A stretch of 64,000 nucleotides of DNA from UTCHB3 sp964531325 (lineage in GTDB: Bacteria > Bacteroidota > Ignavibacteria > Ignavibacteriales > Ignavibacteriaceae), in NCBI GenBank assembly GCA_964531325.1, contig CAZHCW010000011.1, positions 62,001-126,000 on the forward strand, given 5' to 3'. Within the stretch, counting starts at the first letter, position 1, and each line of letters starts with the position of its first letter. Shown in pieces: positions 37,664 to 45,716 of the stretch. The notes under the pieces were generated by a model. That model made no database searches and was not told the origin of the DNA. It saw nothing but the letters and a program-made list of their open reading frames with translations. The translations under genes and the position numbers were made by a program.

Positions 37664-39004
37664 ATGTTAAAATCGCTTGTACACCCGGGATCATTTAAAG
37701 GTGGAGTACATCCAGTTGAAGCAAAAGAGCTTTCGATGGATTCTCCCTTTGAAAGAATGCCCAATCCGAAGATGATTTATCTCCCCCTCTCTCAGCATGC
37801 AGGCAAAGAATCAAAGCTTTTGGTCGCCAAAGGCAGTATGGTAAAAAAAGGTGAATTACTCGCTGAACCCGACGGGTTTATTTCAGCTCCGGTTCACTCC
37901 CCGGTAAACGGGACAGTTACCAAAATATCAAAAACTGCAAATCTTTCAGGCGTCCCCAAAAGTGTAATTGAGATCTCTGTCTCCGAAGAGAGTGAACCGT
38001 CATACCTTGAGGCAATTGACTACAAAACTGCAAATAAAACACAACTACTCGATAGAATAAAAGATGCCGGAATAGTTGGCATGGGCGGAGCTGCGTTTCC
38101 CGCTTTTGTTAAACTTTCACCCCCTCCGGGCAAAAAAATCGACAAACTGATCATAAATGCCGCAGAATGTGAACCATATCTCACCCGCGACTATCGGTTA
38201 ATGCTCGAATATACCGACGAATTAATCGCCGGAATAGAAATTCTGATGAAAATCACCGGTGTTGAATGTGTAATTGGTATCGAGGATAACAAACCAAAAG
38301 CAGTTGAAATCTTAAAAAATAAACTTGGATCCCGCACGGATATTACAGTAAAGGTGTTACCTGTTAAGTACCCGCAGGGTGCCGAGAAGATGTTGATATA
38401 CGCAGTGACCGGAAAGAAAGTACCCCCCGGAAAACTCCCAATGGATGTGGGTGTTGTTATGCAAAATGTTGGAACTGCCATCTCGGTTTTCAGAGCTGTC
38501 GCTTTTGGCGAACCACAAATAGAAGCCTATGTTTCTGTAACCGGTGGCGGCATTACAAAACCTCGAAATATCATTGTTCCGATAGGAACTCCTGTATCAG
38601 AGATACTTGACTTTTGTGGAGGACTAAAACCCGACGCAATAAAAGTTATCGCAGGTGGTCCAATGATGGGAAACAACCTCTACGATTACAGTGCTCCCGT
38701 TATGAAAGCAACTTCAGGTTTACTGATCCTCACGGAAGCCGAATCACAACCGGGTGAAGCGATTGCCTGCCTGCGGTGTGGAAAGTGTATCGAAGTTTGT
38801 CCCGTTAATCTGATGCCAACGAGGCTTTCGCAATACTCTAAACTTCAACGATTTGAAGACGCAGAGGCTTCCGGGATTCTTGTTTGTATGGAATGTGGTT
38901 GTTGCGCTTATGAATGTCCTGCAAATATTCCACTTGTTCAATGGATTAAATTGGGCAAAAAAGAAGTGTTCAAAATAAAACAACAGGAAAGGAAGAGTGC
39001 CTGA
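37664..39004 (+). CDS. rnfC: Rnf electron transport complex subunit C
   Basis: 446 residues, a peripheral cytoplasmic subunit. It starts with the family motif HPGSFKGGVHPVEAKELS. A NuoF-like NADH/FMN domain follows (GMGGAAFPAFVKLSPP at about 140-155, IINAAECEPYLTRDY at about 164-178), then an SLBB domain and two 4Fe-4S sites, CLRCGKCIEVCP and CMECGCCAYECP (about 369-412). RnfC exchanges electrons with NAD+/NADH. It is the first gene of an unbroken plus-strand run to nfnB at 47135; the rnfD start lies directly after its stop. The promoter should lie in the 200-bp divergent gap to the left, where I see no clear consensus. Confidence 0.96.
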   Translation: MLKSLVHPGSFKGGVHPVEAKELSMDSPFERMPNPKMIYLPLSQHAGKESKLLVAKGSMVKKGELLAEPDGFISAPVHSPVNGTVTKISKTANLSGVPKSVIEISVSEESEPSYLEAIDYKTANKTQLLDRIKDAGIVGMGGAAFPAFVKLSPPPGKKIDKLIINAAECEPYLTRDYRLMLEYTDELIAGIEILMKITGVECVIGIEDNKPKAVEILKNKLGSRTDITVKVLPVKYPQGAEKMLIYAVTGKKVPPGKLPMDVGVVMQNVGTAISVFRAVAFGEPQIEAYVSVTGGGITKPRNIIVPIGTPVSEILDFCGGLKPDAIKVIAGGPMMGNNLYDYSAPVMKATSGLLILTEAESQPGEAIACLRCGKCIEVCPVNLMPTRLSQYSKLQRFEDAEASGILVCMECGCCAYECPANIPLVQWIKLGKKEVFKIKQQERKSA

Positions 39005-39005
39005 T

Positions 39006-39986
39006 ATGGATACTGCTACCACTGTTGAATTAAAAAATAAAACAATTCTCACCAGCACACCGCATGTTCACTCAAAATTGAGTGCACAAAAAGCTATGTG
39101 GTTGGTTGTAATCTCCCTCCTGCCACCATTGGTGATGGGGGTTGTCTATTTTGGTCTTTTTCAGCTTGTTGTCATTCTCGCAGCACTTGCCGGAGCGATA
39201 ATTACTGAATCGGCGATAAAGTATATCAGAAAACAAAAGATCACAATTTTTGATGGAAGTGCCATAATTACGGGTCTTCTTCTTGGATTGATAGTTCCCC
39301 CGGGGTTAAACCCTGTGTTTGCCTTTATCGGGTCAGTAGTTGCAATAGGCTTTGGAAAAGAAGTGTTTGGAGGATTGGGATATAACATCTTTAATCCTGC
39401 ACTTGTCGGAAGAGCCTTTTTGCAGGCAGCATATCCTGTGGCGATGACCACCTGGAGTACCCCCGCAATGGCAGTTGACACCGTAACAAAAGCAACCCCT
39501 CTAAGCCTGTTCAAGTTTGAAGCAATTGCCTCAAAAGGGGGAGTTGATCCAATGTCCCTTTTCCTTGGGAATGTAGGCGGTTCAATTGGTGAAACTTCCT
39601 CAATTGCCATACTTGTCGGGATGGTCTTTTTGATCGTCATGAAAGTGTTGAACTGGCGGGTACCACTTGCTATGATAGTTGGATTACTCCTTTTCAGTGG
39701 CATTTTCTGGCTTATCGATCCCACAAAATTTGCATCGCCTATTCATCACCTCTTTATGGGTGGTTTTATGTTTGGTGCTGTTTACATGGCAAGTGATTGG
39801 GTTACATCACCCGTCACTAACAAAGGAATCTGGATATATGGCATGGCAATTTCGTTAATTGTTGTGATGATCAGGTTATTTGGTGGGCTTCCTGAAGGTG
39901 TCATGTATGCAATTTTGATCATGAACGGATTTGTTCCGCTAATTAACAGATATACAAAACCTGTAATTTTTGGAGCAGAAAAATGA
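39006..39986 (+). CDS. rnfD: Rnf electron transport complex subunit D
   Basis: 326 residues from the ATG at 39006, preceded by GGAAGAG; an upstream in-frame GTG at 38997 overlaps rnfC and is less likely. It is a multi-spanning membrane subunit with about nine helices. The segment VDTVTKATPLSLFK (about 160-173) matches the place where RnfD/NqrB carries a covalent FMN on Thr. GGLGYNIFNPALVGRAF and MGGFMFGAVYMASDWVTSP are family blocks. RnfD is part of the ion-moving core. The stop overlaps the rnfG start by 4 bp (ATGA). Confidence 0.96.
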   Translation: MDTATTVELKNKTILTSTPHVHSKLSAQKAMWLVVISLLPPLVMGVVYFGLFQLVVILAALAGAIITESAIKYIRKQKITIFDGSAIITGLLLGLIVPPGLNPVFAFIGSVVAIGFGKEVFGGLGYNIFNPALVGRAFLQAAYPVAMTTWSTPAMAVDTVTKATPLSLFKFEAIASKGGVDPMSLFLGNVGGSIGETSSIAILVGMVFLIVMKVLNWRVPLAMIVGLLLFSGIFWLIDPTKFASPIHHLFMGGFMFGAVYMASDWVTSPVTNKGIWIYGMAISLIVVMIRLFGGLPEGVMYAILIMNGFVPLINRYTKPVIFGAEK

Positions 39987-40543
39987 ATAATGTAACAAAA
40001 ATGTTGGTTACCCTTGTAGTAATTGGAGCCATCTCCGGAGGTCTTCTCGCCAAAATATTTGAATGGGCAGACCCTCAGATTAAAGCTAATGCACAAAAAG
40101 AGACTGAAAGAGCCATCTTTGTGGTTCATCCCGAAGGTAAAAAACAGGAAAAATTGGCCGGAATTCCGGATGAACTTTACAAGGTAATGGATGATAAAGG
40201 AAATCTTATTGGTTATGCGATGCCTGTTAAAGGGAACGGTTTTCAAGGTGTAATTAAGATGATGATGGGAGTATCTCCCGATCTGAAGAAGATTACCGGG
40301 CTTACAGTTCTCGATCAGGTTGAAACCCCGGGACTTGGTTCCGAGATCACTAAAGAGAGTTTCACCGATCAATTTAAAAAAGTTGATCCCACCCCTGCCA
40401 TCGTTGGCAAAAAAGGTGCCACTGAAACTCCAAATGACATCCTGACAATTACGGGCGCAACAATTTCCTCAAAAGCAGTTGTGAAAATTATGAATCTTGG
40501 ACTTGAAGAGTTGAGAAAACTTAAAAAAGAGGGGAAGATATGA
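39983..40543 (+). CDS. rnfG: Rnf electron transport complex subunit G
   Basis: 186 residues. One N-terminal transmembrane helix (about 6-25) is followed by a periplasmic FMN-binding domain. The flavinylation motif is ILTITGATISSKAV, with the acceptor Thr near residue 158; FMN is attached by ApbE, whose gene lies in the same operon. The block TPGLGSEITKESF is family-typical. It overlaps rnfD and rnfE by 4 bp on each side, so translation is coupled. Confidence 0.95.
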   Translation: MNNVTKMLVTLVVIGAISGGLLAKIFEWADPQIKANAQKETERAIFVVHPEGKKQEKLAGIPDELYKVMDDKGNLIGYAMPVKGNGFQGVIKMMMGVSPDLKKITGLTVLDQVETPGLGSEITKESFTDQFKKVDPTPAIVGKKGATETPNDILTITGATISSKAVVKIMNLGLEELRKLKKEGKI

Positions 40544-41235
40544 GTAAATCAATTGGACCCTTAAATGATTTCATGAATGGAATCTGGAAACAGAACCCGA
40601 TATTTAAACAGGTACTTGGGACATGTCCCACTCTCGCTGTAACAGTTTCGGTAATCAACGGCGTAGCAATGGGACTTGCAACAACATTTGTGTTGCTTTT
40701 CAGCAGTCTGATTATTTCGATGATCAAAAAACTGATTCCCAACCAGGTAAGAATTGCCGCATATATTGTGGTTATTGCAACTTTTGTTACAATAGTTGAT
40801 ATTGTAATGAAAGCACAATTTCCTGATTTAAGCAAGGCACTTGGACCATTCATTCCGTTGATCGTTGTAAACTGTATCATACTTGGAAGAGCTGAAGCTT
40901 TTGCATCAAAGAACACAGTTGTCCGTTCCGGATTTGATGCCCTTGGCATGGGTGCCGGGTTTACGCTGGCTCTGTTGGTAATTGGCGGTATTAGAGAAAT
41001 ACTTGGATCAAACAAACTTTTTGGTTTTGTTGTACTTCCCGATACTGTTGAACCGATGTTAATCTTTATCCTTCCTGCAGGAGCATTTCTAACACTTGGA
41101 ATACTGTTTGGAATTGCCAATAATTATGAGCAGAAAAAGAAGGATAAAGAGATCCGGAAGGCAATTTTAGCCGAGAGGTCAACAAAACTTGTAACTGTTC
41201 CTGCCACTCCACAATCTGAAACTGAGGAGGCATAA
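40540..41235 (+). CDS. rnfE: Rnf electron transport complex subunit E
   Basis: 231 residues, about six membrane helices. It opens with NDFMNGIWKQNPIFKQVLGTCPTLAVT, with the conserved Cys of the first half-repeat, and has VVNCIILGRAEAFA with the second. RnfE and RnfA together hold an iron site in the membrane that carries electrons between the two sides. The charged C-terminal tail extends into the cytoplasm. The start overlaps rnfG, and rnfA starts right after its stop. Confidence 0.95.
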   Translation: MSKSIGPLNDFMNGIWKQNPIFKQVLGTCPTLAVTVSVINGVAMGLATTFVLLFSSLIISMIKKLIPNQVRIAAYIVVIATFVTIVDIVMKAQFPDLSKALGPFIPLIVVNCIILGRAEAFASKNTVVRSGFDALGMGAGFTLALLVIGGIREILGSNKLFGFVVLPDTVEPMLIFILPAGAFLTLGILFGIANNYEQKKKDKEIRKAILAERSTKLVTVPATPQSETEEA

Positions 41236-41236
41236 G

Positions 41237-41809
41237 ATGGATTTGTTATTAATTTTTCTTTCTGCTGCAATTGTAAACAACTTTGTTCTTTCATACTTCC
41301 TGGGAATTTGTCCCTTCATCGGAGTATCAAACAAACTTACTTCAGCGTTTTCGATGGGAGTTGCAACTACTTTTGTACTTGTATTAACCGCTGTGGTAAC
41401 ATGGATGATCAATAATTTGATCCTGCTGCCTGCCGGGCTCGACTATCTGCAGTATGTTTCCTTCATTCTGGTGATTGCATCGCTTGTACAGTTTGTTGAG
41501 ATGTTCATTAAAAAAACATCACAGCCACTTTACAGAGCACTTGGAATATACCTGCCACTCATCACAACCAATTGTGCTATTCTTGGGCTTGCCCTTTTTA
41601 TGGCACTTCGCGATTATTCGATGATGCAAAGTATATTCTTTGGACTTGGTGCAGGAACAGGCTTCACCCTCGCACTGGTAATCATGGCAGGGATAAGAGA
41701 AGAACTTGAACTCGCCGATATTCCCAAACCATTTCGGGGTGTCCCAATCACATTGATTACTGCGGGACTTCTTGCTATGGCGTTTATGGGATTTTCGGGA
41801 CTGATATAG
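41237..41809 (+). CDS. rnfA: Rnf electron transport complex subunit A
   Basis: 190 residues, six membrane helices, the close partner of RnfE. The first conserved Cys is in VNNFVLSYFLGICPFIGVSN and the second in TTNCAILGLALF. GAGTGFTLALVIMAGIREELE is a further family block. AGGAGG lies just before the start. It ends the rnfCDGEA block; a Tat-signal protein and apbE then separate it from rnfB. Confidence 0.95.
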   Translation: MDLLLIFLSAAIVNNFVLSYFLGICPFIGVSNKLTSAFSMGVATTFVLVLTAVVTWMINNLILLPAGLDYLQYVSFILVIASLVQFVEMFIKKTSQPLYRALGIYLPLITTNCAILGLALFMALRDYSMMQSIFFGLGAGTGFTLALVIMAGIREELELADIPKPFRGVPITLITAGLLAMAFMGFSGLI

Positions 41810-41830
41810 AAATTAAAACTGGAGTTTAAA

Positions 41831-42544
41831 ATGATAAACAGAAGAGATTTTTTAAAATTATCGGGTGTTGCTCTTGTTGCTTTGGGAAGTGGTGCAGGTC
41901 TAAAAAGACTGCTTTTCCGTCCTGAAAGAGAAGTAACCCTTGCAGCCCTTCTGCCCGATGATACTGTAATGCTGGCAAAAGTGTTAAACAACCTTGCAGG
42001 TGAGGCAGGGATATCCCTGAGACCATCAACCACAATGTTAGTTGGTGAGAATTCAGTTGTTTCCAAACTTGTAAAACTTGGTTTTTCATCCCATAAGGTT
42101 AAAGATCCACGATTTGCCATTTCGATTTCGCGGATAGCCCCGGGGAATGAAGGTGATATCTTTGTACACACTGATGATTTGGCGATTCTTAAACCTGAAA
42201 CAGGTTTCTCAAATTCTCTCAGAAGTTTGCGTCAGGAATTAAAATCGACGAAAGCTTCACTTCTTCTCTCAGTAAAATCACTTGGAGAAAATGATTCAAA
42301 AGGTGAACGATTTGTAGTGATTGAATCGGAAGGGAAAAAGATCGAAAGACTTCCATTATCCGGCGAAGTAAAAGAAATTGTCGTTTATGGCGGGAATGTT
42401 ATCTCAGTCGGTAATGGCAGGGCATTTGTAAAACATCACGGCTGTAAACATGGTATCTGCACAAGCATGGGTCATGTTTCCATGGCGGGTGATGTTATCG
42501 CCTGTGCTCCACACCAGACAATGATTTCTGTTGTGAAAGTCTAA
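41831..42544 (+). CDS. Tat-signal NusG-II-domain protein in the rnf operon
   Basis: 237 residues. The N-terminus MINRRDFLKLSG plus a hydrophobic stretch is a twin-arginine signal. The C-terminal 50 residues (VISVGNGRAFVKHHGCKHGICTSMGHVSMAGDVIACAPHQTMIS) match the NusG-domain-II-like fold found in small proteins encoded beside rnf genes; three Cys and several His there could bind a metal or cofactor. The middle part (about 45-170) is not recognised; it has a periplasmic-binding-like look at best. It is located 21 bp after rnfA and 1 bp before apbE, so it should act with Rnf on the outer face of the membrane. Function unknown. Confidence 0.78.
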   Translation: MINRRDFLKLSGVALVALGSGAGLKRLLFRPEREVTLAALLPDDTVMLAKVLNNLAGEAGISLRPSTTMLVGENSVVSKLVKLGFSSHKVKDPRFAISISRIAPGNEGDIFVHTDDLAILKPETGFSNSLRSLRQELKSTKASLLLSVKSLGENDSKGERFVVIESEGKKIERLPLSGEVKEIVVYGGNVISVGNGRAFVKHHGCKHGICTSMGHVSMAGDVIACAPHQTMISVVKV

Positions 42545-42545
42545 A

Positions 42546-43541
42546 ATGTTCAATCGGAAAGCCGTCTTTTTTATTATCGCATTTATCCTCTTTTTCCTTG
42601 TGGGTCTCTTTTATTCAGATTGGGGCAGCACAACGGAACGAAAGGTTAAACAGATAATGCCATTGATGGGAACTGTAGTTGAAATACAGATTCTTGAGGG
42701 TGACGGACAAAATTACCCCCTGGCATTTGAGAAGGCTTTTGATGAGATTAGACGAATTGATTCTCTCTTTTCTGATTATAAAGATTCGAGTAGCATCAGT
42801 CTGATTAACCGACTGGATTCGGGTAAGGTGGTGGTGTCAAAAGAGGTGACATCACTAATAAAAAGAGCCTTAAAAATTTCTGCAGAAACAAATGGTGCCT
42901 TTGATGTCACTGTTGGTGGATTGGTCAAACTTTGGGGCTTTAAAGATGAAACTTACCATGTTCCGATGAAAGATTCAATTTTGATGGTGATGAACAACAT
43001 CGGTTATTCAAATATTGAAGTGGTCGACGACTCAACCATCATCAAAAAGAAACATTCCCAACTTGACCTTAGTGGAATCGCAAAGGGTTACGCCGTTGAT
43101 ATGGCATACCTGGTTCTTAAAGGTCTGGGAATAAAAAGCTTTTTGATAAATGCCGGTGGCGAGATCAGAGGAATGGGTGAGGATTGGAAAACCGGAGTTC
43201 AAGACCCTTTTTCAGAGCAGGGAATTGTTGAAATTATTGTTCCGGGTGACAAAGCTGTGGCCACTTCGGGTAATTATCAAAACTACTTTGAAGTGGACAA
43301 AATTCGTTATTGTCATCTGTTTGATCCTAAAACGGGATTTCCGGCTGACAAAGTGGTGAGTGTTACAGTTATTAGTGATGATGTAACCCTCGCTGATGTT
43401 TTGGCAACCGCCTTTTTTGTGGTTGGAATCGAAAAAAGTAAAGAATTGTTAAAAAAATTCCCGGGAAGTGAATTTTTGATCATCGACAAAGATGGTAAAA
43501 AATTCTATTCTGACGGATTCAAAAAATATACAAGGAGTTGA
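42546..43541 (+). CDS. apbE: FAD:protein FMN transferase
   Basis: 331 residues with an N-terminal membrane anchor (about 7-25). ApbE attaches FMN covalently to Thr of proteins such as RnfG and RnfD. Family motifs are LMGTVVEIQI, SDYKDSSSISLINR, DLSGIAKGYAVDMA, INAGGEIRGMG, GNYQNYFEVDKIRYCHLFDPKTGFP and the metal-binding DDVTLADVLATAFFV. Its place in the rnf operon fits this job. rnfB follows immediately. Confidence 0.95.
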   Translation: MFNRKAVFFIIAFILFFLVGLFYSDWGSTTERKVKQIMPLMGTVVEIQILEGDGQNYPLAFEKAFDEIRRIDSLFSDYKDSSSISLINRLDSGKVVVSKEVTSLIKRALKISAETNGAFDVTVGGLVKLWGFKDETYHVPMKDSILMVMNNIGYSNIEVVDDSTIIKKKHSQLDLSGIAKGYAVDMAYLVLKGLGIKSFLINAGGEIRGMGEDWKTGVQDPFSEQGIVEIIVPGDKAVATSGNYQNYFEVDKIRYCHLFDPKTGFPADKVVSVTVISDDVTLADVLATAFFVVGIEKSKELLKKFPGSEFLIIDKDGKKFYSDGFKKYTRS

Positions 43542-43542
43542 T

Positions 43543-44352
43543 ATGGACACTCAATTTTTAATTGCTCTTGCAACAATGGGAGGACTCGGTTTTATTTTTG
43601 CCGGTGCTTTGGCTATTGCAGACAAAAAGTTAAGAGTTGAAGAAAATCCTCTTATTGGTGACATCAATGATGTTCTGCCGGGTGCAAACTGCGGTGGGTG
43701 TGGTTATGCGGGGTGTTACGACTTTGCCTGCCACGCAGCCGACAAAACAGCTCCATCTAATGGATGCCCCGTGGGTGGTTCTGAAACAGCACTCTCCATT
43801 GCCCGTTTATTGGGTGAAGAAGCCGGTGAAGTTGTAAGGTTTCTACCAAGAGTCCTTTGCAGAGGTGGAAATGTTGAAGCAGTTAAAAAGTATTCAACTT
43901 ACCACGGACCCGTTACATGCAGTGCCATGGACCTTCTTTCAGGAGGGGACAAACTCTGTTTCTACGGTTGTTTGAGTGGTGGTGACTGTGTTACATCATG
44001 TCCTTTTGGTGCGATGGTGATGGGTGAAAATGGATTACCCGAGGTGATTGAATCACTTTGCACAGGTTGTGGCAAATGTGTTAAAGCGTGTCCAAGAAAT
44101 GTCATCGAAATGCACCCTGCAAATCGAAAAGTTTTCGTATTTTGCAAGAGTCATGATGACCCAAAAACTTCAAAATCTGTCTGCTCTGTTTCCTGCATGG
44201 GATGCAGCATCTGTGCCAGAAAATCGGATGGAGGCGTTGTCATGGACAATAATCTTGCAGTAATCGATTATGATAAACTGGATTTAGAAAAAATACCATT
44301 CGAAAAATGTACAACCAAAGCAATCAGAGTTATAGAACTGGTAGAAAAATAG
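43543..44352 (+). CDS. rnfB: Rnf electron transport complex subunit B (ferredoxin-like)
   Basis: 269 residues from the ATG at 43543, with AAGGAG 5 bp upstream; a longer frame from 43492 overlaps apbE and is unlikely. An N-terminal membrane helix (about 5-25) is followed by the domain-specific 4Fe-4S motif CGGCGYAGCYDFAC and ferredoxin-type clusters in CFYGCLSGGDCVTSCPFGA and CTGCGKCVKACPRNVI. A further Cys-rich stretch is CSVSCMGCSICARKS. RnfB receives electrons from or gives them to soluble ferredoxin. It is placed after apbE rather than directly after rnfA as in many operons. Confidence 0.95.
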   Translation: MDTQFLIALATMGGLGFIFAGALAIADKKLRVEENPLIGDINDVLPGANCGGCGYAGCYDFACHAADKTAPSNGCPVGGSETALSIARLLGEEAGEVVRFLPRVLCRGGNVEAVKKYSTYHGPVTCSAMDLLSGGDKLCFYGCLSGGDCVTSCPFGAMVMGENGLPEVIESLCTGCGKCVKACPRNVIEMHPANRKVFVFCKSHDDPKTSKSVCSVSCMGCSICARKSDGGVVMDNNLAVIDYDKLDLEKIPFEKCTTKAIRVIELVEK

Positions 44353-44355
44353 CCC

Positions 44356-44814
44356 ATGGCTGAAGTATTCACCGAAGAAGGAATAGTCGTCGAGAAACGA
44401 GGTGATCTTGCCGAGATTGCCATAATGGACAAAGGTAATTGCAAAACATGCGCTGCAAAGCCGTTTTGTAAAACCAATGAAAATGGAGTTTATTCCAATC
44501 TTACGGTTTACGACAAACTTGGTTCAAAACCCGGAGATGAGGTAATCATCGAAGTGAAAGGCTCCGATCTGCTTAAAGCTGTGATGATGGTGTACGGTCT
44601 CCCCTTGTTCTTGTTTATATTTACAATCGGAACTCTCATCTATTTTTATAGCGGAGATGTTAACAAAGAAATTATAGCATTTTTCTCGGCGATTCTTGTT
44701 CTCGCTGTCTATTATACAATTATAAAAATTGCCGGAGTTAAAGGGAATGTGAAGAAGGAAAACCTTCCTAAAACAGTAAGAATTAAAAAATCCTTTCAGT
44801 CAATTAATCATTAA
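44356..44814 (+). CDS. rseC: RseC/SoxR-reducing-system family membrane protein
   Basis: 152 residues. The N-terminal cytoplasmic part has the Cys set GNCKTCAAKPFC typical of RseC, and the C-terminal part has two membrane helices (LFLFIFTIGTLIYFY, IAFFSAILVLAVYYTII). RseC proteins are encoded beside rnf genes in many bacteria and in enterics help reduce SoxR with Rnf-like proteins. Here it is 3 bp after rnfB and 12 bp before nfnA, so a role in Rnf assembly or electron delivery is plausible. Confidence 0.87.
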   Translation: MAEVFTEEGIVVEKRGDLAEIAIMDKGNCKTCAAKPFCKTNENGVYSNLTVYDKLGSKPGDEVIIEVKGSDLLKAVMMVYGLPLFLFIFTIGTLIYFYSGDVNKEIIAFFSAILVLAVYYTIIKIAGVKGNVKKENLPKTVRIKKSFQSINH

Positions 44815-44826
44815 ACAAGGATATTA

Positions 44827-45684
44827 ATGTTTAAAATAGTCTCAGCAGAATTTTTGGCACCCGAAGTAAAAAGATTTGAAATAGAGGCACCAAAAATAGC
44901 TGCAAAAAGAAAAGCGGGACAATTTGTTATTGTTCGTATTTCTGCACAAGGAGAAAGAATCCCTTTGACTATAGCTGACTCTTCAGTTGAAAGAGGAACA
45001 ATAACCATTATTGTTCAAGGCATTGGAAAAACCACCAGGGAAATCAACGAACATAACACCGGTGACTTCTTCATGGATGTTGTTGGTCCCTTGGGACTTC
45101 CATCTCATATTGAAAATTTTGGAACGGCAGTCAGTATCGGTGGAGGAGTTGGAACAGCTATTGCATTTCCAACCGCCAAGGCATTAAAAGAAGCGGGGAA
45201 CCACACTATCGCGATAATCGGCGGAAAGTCGAAAGAATATGTAATTCTTGAGAATGAACTCAGAGAGATTTGTGATGAAGTTTATCCAACTACCGATGAT
45301 GGAAGTTATGGTTATCACGGGTTTGTAACGGGGAAATTAAAAGATATTATTGAATCGGGCACAAAAGTCGATTTTGTTTTGGCTATTGGTCCCATTCCCA
45401 TGATGAAGGCCGTTGCGGATGTCACCAGACCTTATGGGATAAAAACAGTTGTAAGCCTCAATCCCGTCATGGTTGACGGCACAGGGATGTGTGGAGGCTG
45501 CAGAGCCGTGGTTGGTGGACAAACAGTATTTGTTTGTGTTGATGGACCGGAATTTGACGCCCACGAAGTCGATTTCACTTTACTGATGAAACGAAACAAC
45601 ACATACAGGAGCGAGGAAAAATCGGCACTCGACAAACATGTTTGCAGCCTCGATAAACAATTCGCAGAAGCAATTAACAATTAG
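44827..45684 (+). CDS. nfnA: NADH-dependent ferredoxin:NADP+ oxidoreductase, subunit A
   Basis: 285 residues, the FAD/NAD-binding small subunit (also annotated as sulfide dehydrogenase or GltA-associated FAD/NAD protein). The FAD region has the motif RIPLTIAD, the NAD-binding loop is SIGGGVGTAIAFPTAKAL, and the 2Fe-2S ligands are in GTGMCGGCRAVVGGQTVFVCVDGPEFDAH. With NfnB it bifurcates electrons: NADPH plus NADP-linked flavin chemistry couples NADH and reduced ferredoxin. It is 32 bp before nfnB and in the rnf operon, so the same ferredoxin pool should serve both complexes. Confidence 0.9.
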   Translation: MFKIVSAEFLAPEVKRFEIEAPKIAAKRKAGQFVIVRISAQGERIPLTIADSSVERGTITIIVQGIGKTTREINEHNTGDFFMDVVGPLGLPSHIENFGTAVSIGGGVGTAIAFPTAKALKEAGNHTIAIIGGKSKEYVILENELREICDEVYPTTDDGSYGYHGFVTGKLKDIIESGTKVDFVLAIGPIPMMKAVADVTRPYGIKTVVSLNPVMVDGTGMCGGCRAVVGGQTVFVCVDGPEFDAHEVDFTLLMKRNNTYRSEEKSALDKHVCSLDKQFAEAINN

Positions 45685-45716
45685 TTTAACCTTTTAACTT
45701 AAATAAAAGAGAATCA

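Noticed and set aside
37434..37694. 86-codon minus-strand frame in the rnfC/PAP2 gap
   Set aside because: Overlaps the rnfC start, and the coding-like signal in this stretch is in another frame (the upstream extension of the PAP2-like gene).
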